A stretch of DNA of 64,000 nt, from assembly GCA_026129135.1 (NCBI GenBank), contig JAHCIQ010000001.1, positions 186,001 to 250,000 of the forward strand, written 5' to 3'. The stretch comes from Cyanobacteria bacterium TGS_CYA1. GTDB lineage: Bacteria; Cyanobacteriota; Vampirovibrionia; Obscuribacterales; Obscuribacteraceae. Below, piece by piece: positions 27,065 through 35,555 of the stretch. A program made the position numbers and the translations under genes. The notes under the pieces were generated by a model. It had not been told where the DNA came from and searched no databases. It saw nothing but the letters and a program-made list of their open reading frames with translations. Every line of letters starts with the position of its first letter. The first letter of the stretch is position 1.

Positions 27065-28347
27065 TTAGCGACACTCCTCATGGCTCTTGAACCAATGTCT
27101 TTGCGATATTCCATCTGGTTGAAGTTAACATTTTCTATGGCTTTATATGCGTTTTTAGAAGCTTCGCTCAAATCTTTTCCAAGCCCGGTTACGCCAAGCA
27201 CCCTGCCACCATTAGTAATGACGATATCGTCTTTCAAGCTTGTGCCAGCGTGAAATAATTGAACGGTCGTGCTTGAATCCAACTGGCTCACTGTGATTGT
27301 TTCGCCCTTGGAAGAAGATTTGGGATAATCTTTGCCGACTGCGACCACACAAAGACTTGCGCCCTGGTCGAACTGCAAATCGATGTGAGCTAAACTTTGG
27401 TTGGTGCAGGCTAATAGTGCAAGGGCTAGGTCCGATTTCATTCTAGGCAGGACTGCCTGAGTTTCTGGATCACCAAAACGAGCGTTGAATTCAAGCACGT
27501 ATGGAATATCGTCTGCAATCAGAATGCCAATGAATAAAACACCTTTGAAAGACAGCCTGCCATCTTGCAAGGCGTTGCTTATAGGGGCGAGAACCTGCTC
27601 TTCGATTTGTTTTTGATATTTGTCGTATAAAGGCACCGGTGTGTATGCGCCCATTCCGCCTGTGTTGGGTCCTTTGTCACCATCGTATCTGCGTTTGTGA
27701 TCCTGGCAGGCAGGCATCGCCTTGAGTGTTTTTCCATCACACAGACAAAGAATAGACAATTCTTCACCAATTAGTTTCTGCTCGATAATGATTTTTTGAC
27801 CCGCATCACCAAATGCTTTCTGGTCGAAAATCGAACTCAGTGCTTGATCTACTTCTTCCACGGTGTCGCAGACCATGACGCCTTTACCAAGCGCCAGTCC
27901 ATCGACTTTTACTACGCGGGCAAGTTCGTTTTGTTTGGCGTAGGCAAGCGCTTTTTCTTTATTTTCGAAAACTTCAAAATCTGCAGTTGGAATAGAAAGT
28001 CTGCGCATTGTTTCTTTGGCATGCACTTTGCTCCATTCGAGTTTTGCCTGTTCTTTGTTTGGTCCAAAAACACGATGCGAGGCTCGCTCCAAATGGTCGA
28101 CAATGCCATCGGCTAAAGGATTGTCTGGTCCAATTACAATCAAATCGATTTTATTTTCAGAAGCAAATTTAGCTAGAGCGTCGAAGTCACCAACACCAAT
28201 ATCTATATTTTTAGTTTTGTTTTCCCTTGCAGTGCCACCATTTCCTGGTGCGCAGAAAATCTCGGACACTTCGCGACTTTGAGCCAGTTTCCAGCACAGT
28301 GCGTGCTCGCGACCACCATTTCCTACTACCAGAATTTTCATGCTCAA
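27061..28347 (-). CDS. purD: Phosphoribosylamine-glycine ligase, 428 aa
   Basis: ATP-grasp ligase joining glycine to phosphoribosylamine. The N-terminal 'KILVVGNGGREHAL', the ATP-grasp 'VVKVDGLALGKGV' and the 'LEFNARFGDPETQ' blocks are all present. The start is either a TTG overlapping the purC stop, with GGAG seven bases before it, or the ATG two codons later that gives the canonical N-terminus. I keep the TTG because of its ribosome-site spacing. Confidence 0.94.
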   Translation of the reverse strand: MSMKILVVGNGGREHALCWKLAQSREVSEIFCAPGNGGTARENKTKNIDIGVGDFDALAKFASENKIDLIVIGPDNPLADGIVDHLERASHRVFGPNKEQAKLEWSKVHAKETMRRLSIPTADFEVFENKEKALAYAKQNELARVVKVDGLALGKGVMVCDTVEEVDQALSSIFDQKAFGDAGQKIIIEQKLIGEELSILCLCDGKTLKAMPACQDHKRRYDGDKGPNTGGMGAYTPVPLYDKYQKQIEEQVLAPISNALQDGRLSFKGVLFIGILIADDIPYVLEFNARFGDPETQAVLPRMKSDLALALLACTNQSLAHIDLQFDQGASLCVVAVGKDYPKSSSKGETITVSQLDSSTTVQLFHAGTSLKDDIVITNGGRVLGVTGLGKDLSEASKNAYKAIENVNFNQMEYRKDIGSRAMRSVAK

Positions 28348-29519
28348 AGCACTTTCTCCAGAGTTTTCACATACTGATCTAAATCAGGGCATTCACCGAA
28401 AAGTTCTTTTCCCGCAATGCAATTTGTAATTACCGGATAAAGCTGGTCCACAATCTTTTTTGTGTCAGGAGCAAGCGGCTCTGGACCTTTGCTTACCATT
28501 TTTTTCCAGTCTTTACCGCCCGATTTTTTTGCACTGGACAATTCTTTAGCCCAGGTAGAATCTTTATAGATTTGACGCAAAATCTCTTTGGACAAATGGC
28601 AATTTTTGTAAATCAAACGCAGCTCGTCAGGACCGATACTGTCTGCCAATAATATTTTGGTACCAGTCTTTGCATACTCGACCAGAAATTCAAATTTGCC
28701 GTCCCACAATTCGATGTTGCGCTCTTTGAAAAATTGACGCAAAGCCACTGCAAGCATCAGTGTTTGTTCGCTCAAAGTATCGAATTGTTCGGCGCTGAGT
28801 CCAGACAAAAGCACTGCTTCTTGCAGACTCAAAAGTCTATCTGACGGCTCGAGCTTGGTATAGAACTCTAATACCGGATAAGGGAAAAAACTATCTGGAT
28901 CGATTTTGGTATCAGCAGGTAATCCAAGAGCTTTGGTGGCATACTCCGGATTTGCTTTGAGCCTGTCTATGAGCGAACTGCCTTGAGGCAGACCGAAGCG
29001 AAAAACAACTTCAAGCGGGACCAGATAGCGCTCCCCGGATCCTTCTTTATTAGTAGAGGGCAAATTCTCGTAAGCATAAACAGAATTGCCCTTGATTCCA
29101 GAAACGTTATGAACTGTAGCTTTTGGAACGATGCCTTGAACCACTTCTAAAAATTCGCCCTTATCTTTTTCCTCAATCAGTTTGATAAAGTGATGCGGCA
29201 TTCCGCTTTTAGTCAGATTCTTGAAACTCTGGTGTTTGAATCGTTCGGCAATCCAGTTCTGCTCCAGACCCGTATCGCTCGTTTCCAGTTTTTGCCAAAT
29301 TTTTGGATCGGCAAAATAATTGAAAAAATGATTTCCCATCAAAGCGAGGCTTTTGCCTTTGTTCGATATGTCATCGGGCATTCTGCCCCAATCGAAGACC
29401 GAGTAAGCGTCGGTAAATTGAAACCATAATTTGTCGTTTTCTTTTTCGGGCTTCCAGATTCTTTTGACCGAGCCTTCATAGACTAAGTTTGCCTTTGCTG
29501 GATCTTGCAATTTATTCAT
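28344..29519 (-). CDS. purC: SAICAR synthetase, enlarged form, 391 aa
   Basis: Catalyses condensation of CAIR with aspartate. Recognisable blocks: 'YEGSVKRIW', 'FTDAYSVFDWG', 'VPLEVVFRFGLPQGSSL', 'ELWDGKFEF' and 'LADSIGPDELR'. At 391 residues it is far longer than the ~240-residue bacterial enzyme; the extra sequence lies mostly between the two halves (about 95-140 and 185-235) and at the C-terminus. It sits in place between purF and purD, so function is secure by context. Only three bases separate it from purF. Confidence 0.92.
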   Translation of the reverse strand: MNKLQDPAKANLVYEGSVKRIWKPEKENDKLWFQFTDAYSVFDWGRMPDDISNKGKSLALMGNHFFNYFADPKIWQKLETSDTGLEQNWIAERFKHQSFKNLTKSGMPHHFIKLIEEKDKGEFLEVVQGIVPKATVHNVSGIKGNSVYAYENLPSTNKEGSGERYLVPLEVVFRFGLPQGSSLIDRLKANPEYATKALGLPADTKIDPDSFFPYPVLEFYTKLEPSDRLLSLQEAVLLSGLSAEQFDTLSEQTLMLAVALRQFFKERNIELWDGKFEFLVEYAKTGTKILLADSIGPDELRLIYKNCHLSKEILRQIYKDSTWAKELSSAKKSGGKDWKKMVSKGPEPLAPDTKKIVDQLYPVITNCIAGKELFGECPDLDQYVKTLEKVL

Positions 29520-29522
29520 TGC

Positions 29523-30962
29523 TTAATTAGTCTCTCCCCGCGATATTCGATCTTTAGCTCTGGCTGCGCCAAATACGCGACCATCTTCTACAGTCGTTGG
29601 ATAATTGCCGGTAAGGCAGCCCATGCATAAGTTTTTTGATTCAAGCGCTTTTTGCAAGCCTTCGATGCTTTGATAAATAATTTTGTCCGCGCCAAGTTCT
29701 TCGGCTATTTCTTCTTCTTTACGCCCGAACGCAACCAGTTCTTGTGTGCTTGGAAAATCGATTCCGTAATAGCATGGGCTTGAAATGGGAGGACAGGTCG
29801 AGACCAGCGTGATTTCTTTTGCGCCAGAATTTCTTATGAGGCGCATGATTTGTTGAGCAGTATTTCCGCGTACGATACTGTCGTCTACTACAAGCACGCT
29901 TTTGTCTTTGAATTCTTCTGCAATTGGATATAGTTTGCGTCGAATGGCTTCCTGTCTCGATTGCTGATCGTCCAAAATAAATGTTCGATTGACATATCTA
30001 TTTTTGATAAGCAATTCGCGAAAAGGAATATCCAATCCTTCAGCAAGCGCAATAGCTGAAGCTCTACTTGTTTCTGGCACTGGCACCACTATATCTGGTT
30101 TGATGCCTGCCTCTTTCAACTGCTCGGCTAAAAGAAGTCCCAGTCTGAATCTAGCTCGGTAAACAGAGTGTCCGGAGAATTCCGACTCGACGCGAGCAAA
30201 ATAAACCCACTCGAACATACATGGAGAAACAGAGTCTTTTTGGACTACTTTACGAAACACTTTGCGCTCGGGGCTTATATAAACAGCTTCGCCGGGCTGT
30301 ACTTCTTCGATATTGGTAAAATCGAGAAATCCAAGTGCCACACTTTCGCTCGATAGTGCATAAATAGTTTCGCCATTGAGTTCTTTTTGACCAAAGACCA
30401 GAGGTCTTATCCCATGCGGATCTCTAAAACCAAAAATAGCTCCTGTTTTGGTGATGCCAGCAACAGCATAGCCGCCAACCAAGCTTTCCATAATCGGACC
30501 CAGTGCATCGAAAAACTTGACTTCATCGAGCTTTCCATCGGTTTTATCGCAAAGCAAACGCAAAATCAATTCAGAGTCTGAGACACACTGCTTGTTTCGC
30601 GCGTTTTTTTGAGACAACCAGTTCTCTTGCAAATTATAGAAATTGACGATATTTCCGTTATGAGCAAGTCCAATGCCTTTTTCATAATCGAGGAAAGGCT
30701 GCAACATATTGGGGTCGCTGCCGCCAATGGTGGCATATCGCGTGTGACCCACCGCCGCTTTGCCTTTTAGATTTTTGAAAGACCGCTCTGAGAATACGTT
30801 TTCGACGAGTCCGCTAGCTTTGTGAATATGAAAGTCGCCACTCTTTGTTTCCAAAGTCAGGATGCCGGCGCCATCTTGTCCGCGGTGTTGCAGATTCATC
30901 AGTCCGAAGAATACTTCGTACGCTGCCGAATCACTGCCGGATATTGCGATAATGCCGCACAC
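29523..30962 (-). CDS. purF: Amidophosphoribosyltransferase, 479 aa
   Basis: First committed enzyme of purine synthesis. It begins at a GTG (VCGIIAISG) with AGAGGA eight bases ahead; C2 becomes the N-terminal nucleophile of the glutaminase domain. The PRPP loop 'VLVVDDSIVRGNT' is present. Cysteines in 'SPCMFEW', 'SPCYYG' and 'LCMGCLTG' match the positions expected for the [4Fe-4S] cluster of the Bacillus-type enzyme. It heads the ten purine genes and follows the esterase gene by 27 nt. Confidence 0.95.
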   Translation of the reverse strand: MCGIIAISGSDSAAYEVFFGLMNLQHRGQDGAGILTLETKSGDFHIHKASGLVENVFSERSFKNLKGKAAVGHTRYATIGGSDPNMLQPFLDYEKGIGLAHNGNIVNFYNLQENWLSQKNARNKQCVSDSELILRLLCDKTDGKLDEVKFFDALGPIMESLVGGYAVAGITKTGAIFGFRDPHGIRPLVFGQKELNGETIYALSSESVALGFLDFTNIEEVQPGEAVYISPERKVFRKVVQKDSVSPCMFEWVYFARVESEFSGHSVYRARFRLGLLLAEQLKEAGIKPDIVVPVPETSRASAIALAEGLDIPFRELLIKNRYVNRTFILDDQQSRQEAIRRKLYPIAEEFKDKSVLVVDDSIVRGNTAQQIMRLIRNSGAKEITLVSTCPPISSPCYYGIDFPSTQELVAFGRKEEEIAEELGADKIIYQSIEGLQKALESKNLCMGCLTGNYPTTVEDGRVFGAARAKDRISRGETN

Positions 30963-30989
30963 TGGATATGTCCTCTGGGAGGGGCACCA

Positions 30990-31850
30990 TTATTTTACAT
31001 TCTTATTTAGTTTGGTTTGAAAGAAATCTATAGCTTTGCCAAAATTCGTTTCATCCATGAAAACGTGCTCTTGACCCGGGATTTTAATGAGCTGGACCTC
31101 GGCTTTGGCTTTTTTAAGAGCGTCATAGAGCTCTTCGCTTTGCTCGAAAGGCACGATAGGGTCACCTTGTGAGTGCATTATTAAAAATGGCGGGTCGTTG
31201 GGACTGGCAAAACTGATTGGACTTGCAGCTACTGCCTGGTCGTGTTTTTCCTCGGGCGAACCACCAAGGAAATTGTCCACCATATCGGCTGCTGACGTGT
31301 CGCGGAAAAGTGCATTGGGCTTGGATTGCTGACGAAAAGTGAACATGTCTGTAGGTCCGCACCAGTCGCAAACAGCCTGAGTAAGCCCGGTCGAGGTGCC
31401 AATGAGCGCAGCCAGATGTCCTCCAGCCGACAGTCCCCACACACCTATGCGGGTATTGTCGAAGCCATATTTCTCACCTTGCCCGGAAAGCCACTCTATT
31501 GCTTGAATACAATCGTCGATTTGAGCCGGAAATAAAGCGTCGGGCACTAGTCTGTAATTGATTGAAGCGACGGCAAAGCCTTCACGGGCTATGTCTATGG
31601 CTGGAGTGTCGGTTTTGTCGCCTTCGCGCCAACCGCCGCCGTGAATCCAGACAATTAATGCTGGTTTTCTGCCGCTTCGCTTTTTGGGAACATACAGGTC
31701 TAGTGTATGAAACCGGTCTTTGTCTGCTGCATAATTGAGATCGAAATTGGTACGGATGCCGTAGACCAAATTGACATCATGACTTTTAGTGACGAAGGGC
31801 AGGAGTGCTACCAGTATCAGTGTCACCACAATGATTGTGTTTCTAATCAT
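30990..31850 (-). CDS. Exported or membrane-anchored alpha/beta-hydrolase (esterase-like), 286 aa
   Basis: An N-terminal hydrophobic segment (about 5-20) suggests export or anchoring. The hormone-sensitive-lipase/BD-FAE-like features are complete: oxyanion motif HGGG (70-73), nucleophile S141 in 'GLSAGG', D230 ('SQGDPIVP') and H262 ('GQEHVF'). It probably hydrolyses small esters; the substrate is unknown. It lies between the Ser/Thr kinase (8-nt gap) and purF (27-nt gap), all on the same strand. Confidence 0.87.
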   Translation of the reverse strand: MIRNTIIVVTLILVALLPFVTKSHDVNLVYGIRTNFDLNYAADKDRFHTLDLYVPKKRSGRKPALIVWIHGGGWREGDKTDTPAIDIAREGFAVASINYRLVPDALFPAQIDDCIQAIEWLSGQGEKYGFDNTRIGVWGLSAGGHLAALIGTSTGLTQAVCDWCGPTDMFTFRQQSKPNALFRDTSAADMVDNFLGGSPEEKHDQAVAASPISFASPNDPPFLIMHSQGDPIVPFEQSEELYDALKKAKAEVQLIKIPGQEHVFMDETNFGKAIDFFQTKLNKNVK

Positions 31851-31858
31851 CTATAAAT

Positions 31859-32728
31859 CTATTTCTGCAAGCAGTCATTAAGTTCTTTGAGCAGTTGAGC
31901 CATGCTTTGTTGCCGTTCGTCGGGCGCTTTTGCCATCGATTTTTTGACTACTGCCTTAAGCCTGGGTGAAATTTTGACGGCTGGATTAGCCAGTTCCATG
32001 TCGAGTGGAACCTCAGTAACGTGCTTGGTCATTGTCTCTACCGGGTTTTTGCCTTGCACCGGTAATACTCCAGTCAATGTTACGTACATCAAGATGCCAA
32101 AAGAGTAAATGTCGCTTCGATTGTCGATTTCATTGCCCATAATTTGCTCAGGGCTCATATAGGCTGGCGTTCCAACTACGGTTCCATCTACAGTCAAACG
32201 CTTTTCACGCGGCTCATTCAAGCGTTTGGCAATTCCAAAATCTACAAGGGTGGCAAAATCTTTCTGATAGGTAGTGTCGTGAACGATGATGTTGTCTGGT
32301 TTTATATCGCGATGCAAAAATCCGGAATCATGCATATGCCCCAGGGCATCTACTATTTGCGAAAAGATATGAATGGCGCGGTCTTGCGGCAGCCAATTTT
32401 TTGTTTTTAAAATATCGCGCAGATTCTGCCCTTCGACATAGTCCATAACCATGTAAGGGCGACCTTGAGTGGATACGCCAAAATCGTAGACTTTCACTAT
32501 ATGAGGATGCATCAAGGCGCTTATAGCCTGAGCTTCGCGATGGAAACGCTGAAATCCTCGATCTTCCTGGTCTAACTGCTGGAACAACACTTTGACAGCG
32601 ATCTCTTTTTCCATCTGTCTGTGCCAGGCTTTGAACACGGCGCCAAAAATGCCGTGACCGACCTGTTCGAGTACTTCGTAACGGTCGTTAATTACTTTGT
32701 CTATTAATGCTGTGCTTGGCAGGTCCAT
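31859..32728 (-). CDS. Hanks-type Ser/Thr protein kinase, soluble, 289 aa
   Basis: A complete kinase catalytic domain fills the protein. Counting from the ATG at 32728: glycine loop 'GHGIFGAV' (24-31), ATP lysine K46 ('AVKVL'), catalytic 'HRDIKPDN' (139-146), 'DFG' (163-165) and the APE-equivalent 'SPE' (192-194). There is no transmembrane segment or PASTA sensor, so it is cytoplasmic. The ATG is preferred to a TTG three codons upstream. It lies in a close run with a TPR/metalloprotease gene before it and the esterase and purine genes after it; the FHA protein at 18100, at the end of the same run, is a plausible reader of its phosphorylation. Confidence 0.93.
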   Translation of the reverse strand: MDLPSTALIDKVINDRYEVLEQVGHGIFGAVFKAWHRQMEKEIAVKVLFQQLDQEDRGFQRFHREAQAISALMHPHIVKVYDFGVSTQGRPYMVMDYVEGQNLRDILKTKNWLPQDRAIHIFSQIVDALGHMHDSGFLHRDIKPDNIIVHDTTYQKDFATLVDFGIAKRLNEPREKRLTVDGTVVGTPAYMSPEQIMGNEIDNRSDIYSFGILMYVTLTGVLPVQGKNPVETMTKHVTEVPLDMELANPAVKISPRLKAVVKKSMAKAPDERQQSMAQLLKELNDCLQK

Positions 32729-32755
32729 GGAACTCAAATTCTATCAAATTAATGT

Positions 32756-33844
32756 CTACTGGAAACTGTCTAGCTTGCTTTCGAGCACTTTGTTGGCTGT
32801 TGGAAAATTGTCATAAACCAGATTGGCAATAGTGGCGGACCTGTTTTTTCGGTTTCCAGATTGCGATTTGCCACCATATTTAGCGGCAGCCAGTTCGGCG
32901 AAAGTCTCGGCAGGACCATTGCCTTCTGTCTGAATGTAATATCGCAGACGAGGCATTACGAATTCGTCCAGTCTGTGGAGATCTTGCTGGTAAGCAGTTT
33001 TAAACTCGGTTTTATCTGAAAGATTGCCTAAAAAACGATCGATGGCATGACCAATTTCATGTCGCAAAATGCCGATGGGATCTGATGCTTTCTCCAAATC
33101 GATACCATTGCCAATGGTATATTCGCAGACAATCACATTGCGTCCGTCAAAGCGTCCGGGACAGTCTTTCCAGGTAGAGCCGTATTCGAAGCCTTCAGGT
33201 CGTGTGTTAGCAGCCTGCGGGTCCCTGTCGATATATGTAGGTGTGATAAGGATTTTGCAACCTTTGCTATAGAGCAGATTGAGCACGCTGACTGGATATT
33301 CACTGAGCGCGGCTTTGACATCCATCAAAAGCAAGCCAGATACCTCGGGTCTGTCCTTGAGTGGTTTTACTTTGCCCACCATGGCATTGGCGTATTCAAT
33401 AGCAGATGTCGGACGCTTGCCAGAAGAGGGTTGGTTTTGAATTTCCACATCTCCAGGAGCATTATCGCCAACAATTGAAGCGTTCATGGCAGCGTTTCTG
33501 GAAAAATTGGAATCGTTTTTATATAAGTATGATTTGATTGCCCGAGTTTCAGGATAATCGGGAAATCTTTTGACGATTGCCCAATATTGTTGCATGGCTT
33601 CCTCTTTTTTTCCGGTGCGAAGCAGGCAGGCAGCAAGATAAGAGCGAGACTTGTAATCATTGGCGTTTGCATCCACCAGAATTCTGAATCCTTCGGCGGC
33701 CTTATGGAACTGACCTTTGTTGAATTCCTTTTTAGCCTCTTCAAGTGTCATGCCATAAGCACTCGAGCAGCCTATAAAAATGAGAGAGGATGCAATCAAG
33801 CACCCGCTGAAAACTTTTGATTTGGGAGGTTTTGGTACAGCCAT
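32756..33844 (-). CDS. Secreted TPR/zinc-metalloprotease-like protein, 362 aa
   Basis: An N-terminal hydrophobic segment ends in 'IFIGCSS', close to a lipobox, so it may be a lipoprotein (the -3 Phe is unusual). Residues 32-105 hold two TPR-like hairpins. The C-terminal half has the zinc-protease motif HEIGH (262-266) followed by E313 in 'PAETFAEL', the spacing and sequence seen in the anthrax-lethal-factor-like (ATLF) gluzincin group. Proteolysis of an extracytoplasmic substrate is therefore likely but unproven. It is the first gene of the long minus-strand run. Confidence 0.78.
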   Translation of the reverse strand: MAVPKPPKSKVFSGCLIASSLIFIGCSSAYGMTLEEAKKEFNKGQFHKAAEGFRILVDANANDYKSRSYLAACLLRTGKKEEAMQQYWAIVKRFPDYPETRAIKSYLYKNDSNFSRNAAMNASIVGDNAPGDVEIQNQPSSGKRPTSAIEYANAMVGKVKPLKDRPEVSGLLLMDVKAALSEYPVSVLNLLYSKGCKILITPTYIDRDPQAANTRPEGFEYGSTWKDCPGRFDGRNVIVCEYTIGNGIDLEKASDPIGILRHEIGHAIDRFLGNLSDKTEFKTAYQQDLHRLDEFVMPRLRYYIQTEGNGPAETFAELAAAKYGGKSQSGNRKNRSATIANLVYDNFPTANKVLESKLDSFQ

Positions 33845-33881
33845 TTCTAGTATTGAGTATAGAGCAAAATGCTATATTTGA

Positions 33882-33899
33882 ATTGGCAAAAACGCCAAT
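33882..33899. promoter_or_regulatory. ATTGGC-N6-GCCAAT inverted repeat
   Basis: A perfect 6+6 bp palindrome lies in the 71-bp gap between the divergent genes at 33844 and 33916. It is a plausible operator for either direction. A TATACT box (33861-33856, minus) is nearby but very close to the start codon. Confidence 0.4.
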
Positions 33900-33915
33900 A
33901 GATTAGGATAAACAA

Positions 33916-34404
33916 ATGTCTGCCAGCGATAAAAAACCTGCCAAGAAAAAGAAAGACGACGCTTTTCTCAAGGATTACGAGAGCCGAACAGAAAAGGGCA
34001 GTCTCAGCTACGATTACGCTGGCGCTGCTTGTTATTTTCCATTTCTTCCGCTGGCTTCCTATTTCTGGCTCCAAAACGAAGCTAAAACCAACGAGTTTCT
34101 GCGTTTCAACTCGATTCAAAGTATGGTTATGTTTTGTATTTGGCTTGCATGTGGTGTCGTACTTGGTACCATTCGCGCGATCGTCGACCAGATTCCATTC
34201 GTGGGAGCCATTATCGGCATTCTGTTTCTGATTATTCAAATCATGATTTCGGTTCTCTATGGCATTGGTTGTATTCGGCTTGGCTTTACTACCAAAGCTG
34301 GCAAGAAAGCCAAAGTCTGGATTCTCAGCAAACAAATCGAAGAATATATGAAAAAAAATCCAACTGACACTTCGGTCAAAGCGATTGGTCAAGACGAAGA
34401 ATAA
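33916..34404 (+). CDS. DUF4870-like small membrane protein, 162 aa
   Basis: A charged N-terminus (about 1-32, Lys/Asp-rich) precedes three hydrophobic segments near 37-55, 70-92 and 95-125, in the arrangement of DUF4870-type proteins ('ACYFPFLPLASYFW', 'FLRFNSIQSMVMFC'). The C-terminus is hydrophilic. The function of this family is unknown. It is divergent from the metalloprotease gene and 143 nt upstream of the fabH-type gene. Confidence 0.75.
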   Translation: MSASDKKPAKKKKDDAFLKDYESRTEKGSLSYDYAGAACYFPFLPLASYFWLQNEAKTNEFLRFNSIQSMVMFCIWLACGVVLGTIRAIVDQIPFVGAIIGILFLIIQIMISVLYGIGCIRLGFTTKAGKKAKVWILSKQIEEYMKKNPTDTSVKAIGQDEE

Positions 34405-34476
34405 TATGCTTAGAATCTCTTAAGAACTCGCATTCTTAACTGGCTTCAATCAAAAGTAATGTTAATTGGTAAGCTT

Positions 34477-34506
34477 TTGCCTGGTTGTAAACGGGAAACT
34501 GATACT
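34477..34506 (+). promoter_or_regulatory. Possible promoter of the ketoacyl synthase gene
   Basis: TTGCCT (34477-34482) and GATACT (34501-34506) are separated by 18 bp, with the start codon 41 nt further on. An inverted repeat TTAAGAA-N6-TTCTTAA (34420-34439) lies just upstream and may end the previous transcript, although no T-run follows it. Confidence 0.4.
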
Positions 34507-34547
34507 AGTATGTTGGTAAGTTTTCTACCTACTATTCGGAGTAAGTC

Positions 34548-35546
34548 GTGCCAAGAGCCAAAGTAGTGAGCGTTGGGGGAGTTGTACCGCCCAAAGTCCT
34601 GACCAATTTTGATCTGGAAAAGATGATCGAGACGTCCAACGACTGGATAGTCGAGCGTACTGGAATTCATCAGCGTCACATTGCTGAAAAAGGTGTCACA
34701 ACTTCGGACCTTTGTGTCGAAGCTGCCCAAAAATGTTTGGCAAAAGCCAATGTCGATCCCAAAGACCTCGACCTCATAATTGTTGCCACCATCACTCCCG
34801 ACATGCTTTTGCCCGCCACTGCCTGTCTCGTGCAAAAACGACTTGGCAGCACCAAAGCCTGGGGCTTCGATATGTCGATTGCCTGTTGCGGATTTATCTA
34901 TGCTTTACAAGTGGGCGGCGAATTCATCAAGAGCGGTGCTCACAAAAACGTACTGGTCATTGGGCTCGATGTAATGTCGTCTATCATCGATTTCACCGAT
35001 AGACAAACATGCATTATCTTTGGCGACGGTGGTGGTGCGGTTCTCTTGCAACCAAGCGAAGAAAACGATGCCAAAGACGTCGGACTGATAGATTTCATAT
35101 TCGAAGTAGATGGAAACGGTGGCGATTCGCTCTGCCTGCCAGCAGGCGGAAGCAAGCTTCCAGCCACAAAGGAAACTGTCGAAGCCAAACAGCATTATGT
35201 CCACCAGGACGGAAAAGTGGTCTTTAAATATGCCACCCGCAAAATGCCCGAGCTTTGCGTGCAGATTCTCGAGCGCAATGGCTACACTGGCGACGACGTG
35301 GATGTGTTCATTCCCCACCAGGCGAATTTGAGAATCATCACTGCAGCTGCCGAGCGTATGAAAATGCCAATGGAAAAAGTGATAGTCAATATCGGCGAAT
35401 TCGGAAACACCACTGCTGGAACCTTGCCGCTTGCAATGGATAGCGCACTCAAAGAAGGACGCCTGAAGAAAGGCGATCTGGTTCTTTTCGCATCAATTGG
35501 TGCTGGATTCTCAGCCGGTGCTCTTCTGATGCGCTGGGGCTACTAG
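34548..35546 (+). CDS. fabH: Beta-ketoacyl-ACP synthase III, 332 aa
   Basis: Condenses an acyl-CoA with malonyl-ACP to start fatty-acid synthesis. The Cys-His-Asn triad is evident: C113 in 'ACCGF', H257 in 'PHQANLRI' and N287 in 'GNTTAGTLP'. Length and the N-terminal 'SNDWIVERTGIHQRHIA' signature are standard. The start is GTG with GGAG nine nt upstream. No other fab genes adjoin it, so it stands alone here and could serve a specialised lipid pathway. Its stop is 9 nt from the convergent clpA stop. Confidence 0.92.
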   Translation: MPRAKVVSVGGVVPPKVLTNFDLEKMIETSNDWIVERTGIHQRHIAEKGVTTSDLCVEAAQKCLAKANVDPKDLDLIIVATITPDMLLPATACLVQKRLGSTKAWGFDMSIACCGFIYALQVGGEFIKSGAHKNVLVIGLDVMSSIIDFTDRQTCIIFGDGGGAVLLQPSEENDAKDVGLIDFIFEVDGNGGDSLCLPAGGSKLPATKETVEAKQHYVHQDGKVVFKYATRKMPELCVQILERNGYTGDDVDVFIPHQANLRIITAAAERMKMPMEKVIVNIGEFGNTTAGTLPLAMDSALKEGRLKKGDLVLFASIGAGFSAGALLMRWGY

Positions 35547-35555
35547 AGTCTAGGT

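Noticed and set aside
30963-30989. Possible purine riboswitch before purF
   Set aside because: The gap is only 27 nt, far too short for a purine riboswitch, and no such fold is recognisable upstream of the run at 33845-33915 either.
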